From NCBI GenBank assembly GCA_945890485.1, contig CAMDCN010000005.1:248001-312000 (forward strand): a stretch of DNA of 64,000 bases. The letters are read 5' to 3'. This document shows, in pieces, positions 61,716 through 64,000 of the stretch. Under the pieces are notes generated by a model that was given only the letters and a program-made list of their open reading frames with translations, was not told the DNA's origin and ran no database searches. Source of the stretch: Candidatus Sulfopaludibacter sp. SbA3 (GTDB lineage Bacteria; Acidobacteriota; Terriglobia; Bryobacterales; Bryobacteraceae). Made by a program: the position numbers and the translations under genes. Positions within the stretch are counted from its first letter, which is position 1, and the number at the start of each line of letters is the position of its first letter.

Positions 61716-62399
61716 CTACCGCCAGATCAAAACTTCCCGCAGTTGATCCCGCGCCAGGAAAAATTTTCTGGGCCCGAAATTCCTGAAGATCCTGTCGATC
61801 GTCCGATTGTTAAAATGCTGCGCCGGTTGCCGCCGGTCGCGCTCCGTCAGGAATAGCCGATTCCGCGCCTGTATCTGATAGGAAAACACCGGCACCTCTT
61901 CCGCCCGCTCGTCCGCGTGGAAGATGGCGAACATCGGCGCGCCCGGCCGGGTGATGGCGTGTATCTGTTCGAGCACCGGGCCGAGCAATTCCGGCCGCAA
62001 ATACTGCAGCGAATCCCAAAGCAGAACCGCGTCAAACTCGCCTTCCTTGTGGTCCAGCGTGTGCTCGACGAAAATGGCGACGCGATCCTCTTCCAGTTGG
62101 CGATCCAAATACCCCGGGCCGTTTCCGAATGCCAACTCCAGAGCCCGGTAAAACGGATCCGGGCGGGGAATCTGCTGTTGCTCGAAGAGGTACTCGGTGG
62201 TAGCCGGAGCGCCACACAAGTCAAGAATCTTCAGCCGATCCTGCCCGCCAAGCTCCAGGAAGAACTGGTCGAGCCCGTTCGACAAACGGGATAACTGAAT
62301 CGGAGCGGACGGCTGGACAGGAGGCGGCGTGTAGGCCGAAAGTCTCGGCGGTTCGTCGTCGGGCTGAAATAAACTCCGCAGCTTGTCCAGCACGGCCAT
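61716..62399 (-). CDS. SAM-dependent methyltransferase-like protein
   Basis: 227 residues; the ATG overlaps the bactofilin stop (TAATG). Rossmann-type features: LKILDLCGAPATTEYLFEQQ (glycine-loop position), FDAVLLWDSLQYLRPELLGPVLEQIHAITRPGAPMFAIFHADE (strand and acidic region after the SAM site). The consensus GxGxG is replaced by LCGAPAT, so SAM binding is not certain. An N-terminal Pro-rich stretch (residues 14-35) precedes it. Cytosolic, substrate unknown. In the bactofilin-lysS run it may modify a cell-envelope protein, but that is inference. Confidence 0.7.
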   Translation of the reverse strand: MAVLDKLRSLFQPDDEPPRLSAYTPPPVQPSAPIQLSRLSNGLDQFFLELGGQDRLKILDLCGAPATTEYLFEQQQIPRPDPFYRALELAFGNGPGYLDRQLEEDRVAIFVEHTLDHKEGEFDAVLLWDSLQYLRPELLGPVLEQIHAITRPGAPMFAIFHADERAEEVPVFSYQIQARNRLFLTERDRRQPAQHFNNRTIDRIFRNFGPRKFFLARDQLREVLIWR

Positions 62400-62953
62400 T
62401 ATTTTTTAACTTCAGATGGGGTGAGGGTTTGTTGCGTAGCGGAGGCGGCCACCGCTTTCTCCTTCGTTTCGGTCGAGGGTGCTACGGCTGCGGGCTTCGG
62501 TTCAGGGCGCAGGCTGGCAACGGATCCGTTGATGGTTCCTTCTTCTTCGCAGACGAATTTCACGGTGCGCACGTCGCCAAGCAGTTTGGCGCCGTTTCGG
62601 ATCTCCACTTTCTCGGTGCCTTCCACATTGCCGGTCACCTGTCCCTGAATGATGATGTGACGACCTTTGATCGTCGCCGCCACGCGCCCATTCGGGCCAA
62701 TCGTAATCCGGTGTTCCTGAGCCTCAACGGTGCCATCCACCTGCCCGTCCACGATCAGATCTTCCCGGGCGATGATCTGCCCTTTGATGTAAACGGCCTT
62801 GCCGATGGTGGCCACCCCGCGGGGAGCCTCCGGTTCATAGGAGCGAACTGCCGGGGCCGTAGACATGGGAATACCCTCCTTCACCGGTTCGGAAACAGGC
62901 GTAGAGGTCCCTCTCAACGGCTGTTCATCTTCACGATCTCGACGTTTCCACAT
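62399..62953 (-). CDS. Bactofilin
   Basis: 184 residues. A GAGGAAAC ribosome binding site precedes ATG 62953. The central beta-helix repeats (about 50-150) are bactofilin-like: IGKAVYIKGQIIAREDLIVDGQVDGTVEAQEHRITIGPNGRVAATIKGRHIIIQGQVTGNVEGTEKVEIRNGAKLLGDV, one rung per roughly 18 residues. Flanking arms are Pro-rich and disordered, as usual. Forms cytoskeletal filaments in the cytoplasm or at the inner membrane; bactofilins act in cell shape and polar organisation. Its stop overlaps the methyltransferase start. Confidence 0.93.
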   Translation of the reverse strand: MWKRRDREDEQPLRGTSTPVSEPVKEGIPMSTAPAVRSYEPEAPRGVATIGKAVYIKGQIIAREDLIVDGQVDGTVEAQEHRITIGPNGRVAATIKGRHIIIQGQVTGNVEGTEKVEIRNGAKLLGDVRTVKFVCEEEGTINGSVASLRPEPKPAAVAPSTETKEKAVAASATQQTLTPSEVKK

Positions 62954-62965
62954 AATGTTTCCTCG

Positions 62966-62981
62966 TTGCCAATTGTGGCAA
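62966..62981. promoter_or_regulatory. 16-bp near-palindrome upstream of bactofilin gene
   Basis: TTGCCA (62966-62971) and TGGCAA (62976-62981) are perfect 6-base arms around a 4-base centre. It lies 13-28 bases before the bactofilin ATG, just ahead of the GAGGA ribosome binding site, so a bound repressor could block initiation. Possible operator. Confidence 0.35.
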
Positions 62982-63169
62982 AACTAATCCCTCATGCTAA
63001 ACCGGATTCATGCGGAAGGCAATTGCGATCGAGCGCGCGTTTTCCCCTGCAATGCCACGCCGCCAAGCCGGGCGTTGCGTTTCCCGATCGATCGCGGTAA
63101 CTATTTGCGCCGAAAGTTCACCTACCTATTTGGCGCTCTGTAGTAGCCGCGATTGTTAGGACTTCGTAA
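62982..63169. other. Intergenic stretch between bactofilin and exported protein genes
   Basis: About 190 bases, divergent promoters expected. It contains CGATCGATCG (63085-63094), a 10-base palindrome. No open frame or RNA gene is seen. The last bases (TTAGGA near 63156-63161) might serve as a weak ribosome binding site for the next gene. Confidence 0.35.
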
Positions 63170-64000
63170 GTGAAATTTTACAAAGGTATTGTACTTCTGC
63201 TTTCGGCTTTACCCGTGCTGTCGCAGGTATCGGTGGAGCTAAAAACAGCGGAAGCCATCCGGCTGCCTTTCGCAATCGATTCGAACACCGCCACGATTTG
63301 GCGGGACGGCAATCTCCACTTCTTCCACTCCGCCGGTGAGCCGCTTGTCACGACTTTCGACGCGCAGAGTCAGGCGTTCGTCACCGAAGAGGTGAAGATC
63401 GATCGACGGGACCACTTTCCCATGTGGATCGAGTCGGTCTGGCAGGATCCGGCCGGTCCGCTGTGGGCCTGGTACCACCATGAACGGATTGGCGATTGCC
63501 CAACGCTGAATGTGCCCGAAATCGGCGCCCTCGTTTCCTACGACGGCGGGCGCAGTTTCACGGATCTGGGGATCATCATGGCCTCCGGCGAATGGACGAA
63601 TTGCGATGCCCAGAATGGCTATTTTGCCAACGGCCATGGCGACTTTTCCGTCGTGGCGGATCGCGAGGGGCAGTATCTCTACTTTCTATTTGGCGCCTAC
63701 GGGGGAGATTTGGCCAATCAAGGCATCGCCATGGCGCGGATGCCGATCAGCGATCTCTGGTCGCAGCAAGGCGCTGTATGGAAGTACTACGAAGGCGGCT
63801 GGACGGAGCCGGGACTTTATGGGCGCGTAACTCCAGTGTTCCCGGCCGCCGCCGGCTGGGACGGTGCGAACACCGACTCTTATTGGGGCCCATCGATTCA
63901 CTGGAACACGCACATCGGCCGATTTGTGGTCTTGATGAATCGATCCTGCTGCGGTCCACGGTGGCCGCAAGCTGGCGTATACCTGACGATGACCGCGGAC
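63170..64000 (+). CDS. Exported BNR/sialidase-like propeller protein, 3' end cut by window
   Basis: Open from GTG 63170 to the window end, 277 codons without a stop. The start is chosen because a signal peptide follows immediately (VKFYKGIVLLLSALPVLSQ). Residues about 25-277 read as propeller strands: FAIDSNTATIWRDGNLHFFHSAG, HFPMWIESVWQDPAGPLWAWYHHER, LVSYDGGRSFTDLGII, then GYFANGHGDFSVVADREGQYLYFLF. SYDGGRSF is an Asp-box-like motif. A sialidase or glycosidase-like exported protein is likely; catalytic residues would lie partly outside the window. It is not related closely to the sialidase at 19672-20775. Confidence 0.6.
   Translation, partial: MKFYKGIVLLLSALPVLSQVSVELKTAEAIRLPFAIDSNTATIWRDGNLHFFHSAGEPLVTTFDAQSQAFVTEEVKIDRRDHFPMWIESVWQDPAGPLWAWYHHERIGDCPTLNVPEIGALVSYDGGRSFTDLGIIMASGEWTNCDAQNGYFANGHGDFSVVADREGQYLYFLFGAYGGDLANQGIAMARMPISDLWSQQGAVWKYYEGGWTEPGLYGRVTPVFPAAAGWDGANTDSYWGPSIHWNTHIGRFVVLMNRSCCGPRWPQAGVYLTMTAD

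Overview
The window looks like chromosomal DNA of an Acidobacteriota member of the Bryobacterales/Solibacteraceae type. The evidence is the GC-rich coding sequence, a TIGR03437 (Solibacter-type) domain protein at 22340-24013, a DUF1501 plus DUF1549/DUF1553 cytochrome pair, several sulfatases, a membrane-anchored OmpR-type winged-helix protein, and many small exported proteins of families common in that group. This is inferred from protein content; no rRNA or tRNA gene is visible to confirm it. Genes are densely packed, often with ATGA, GTGA or TAATG junctions, and no gene-free stretch exceeds about 250 bases.

Layout. 1-4025: a hydrolase cut by the window edge, two exported unknown proteins and an L-fuconate dehydratase-type enolase-superfamily enzyme. 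4051-6951: a small, less GC-rich accessory patch with a PD-(D/E)XK nuclease-like protein, a truncated ApeA-like anti-phage N-terminal domain and a DUF433/DUF5615 toxin-antitoxin pair. 6952-16908: DUF2277, then a minus-strand operon (DUF1569, sulfatase, DUF6265, DUF1080) facing a plus-strand operon (aldo/keto reductase, sulfatase, YncE-phosphoesterase, rhodanese). 16909-24547: a TonB-dependent receptor opposite a thioredoxin-like ferredoxin, a sialidase, and a pseudo-esterase/HEAT/Sel1 protein followed by the TIGR03437 protein. 24513-37202: a long minus-strand run starting with an AlgI-type MBOAT acyltransferase and an AlgX/J-like partner, then MliC/META, SMP-30, sugar isomerase, AAA ATPase, ceramidase-like protein, winged-helix regulator and the DUF1549/DUF1501 pair.

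37314-51684 is the most distinctive region. Two more AlgX/J-like proteins are followed by two tandem GT-C glycosyltransferase-like membrane proteins that share a private C-terminal domain. They lead into a compact, mostly overlapping plus-strand cluster: class II aldolase, a fused double sugar nucleotidyltransferase, a GT2 glycosyltransferase, a GDPD-like protein, a GT-C membrane protein fused to a uridine-kinase/phosphoribulokinase-like domain, a HAD phosphatase and a GmhA-type isomerase. I read it as a sugar-phosphate isomerase, kinase, phosphatase and nucleotidyltransferase route, analogous to NDP-heptose synthesis but built from different enzyme families, coupled to glycan assembly and possibly to the O-acetylation genes next to it. 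It is the best candidate here for an undescribed pathway.

51691-64000 is more housekeeping: an APH/P-loop kinase fusion, a diheme cytochrome c, a small hydrolase, an orphan GroEL, an exported protein-L-isoaspartate methyltransferase, a large lipase-like protein, a minus-strand bactofilin, methyltransferase, lysS and LolC/E-type permease run, and the start of an exported BNR-like protein that runs off the window.
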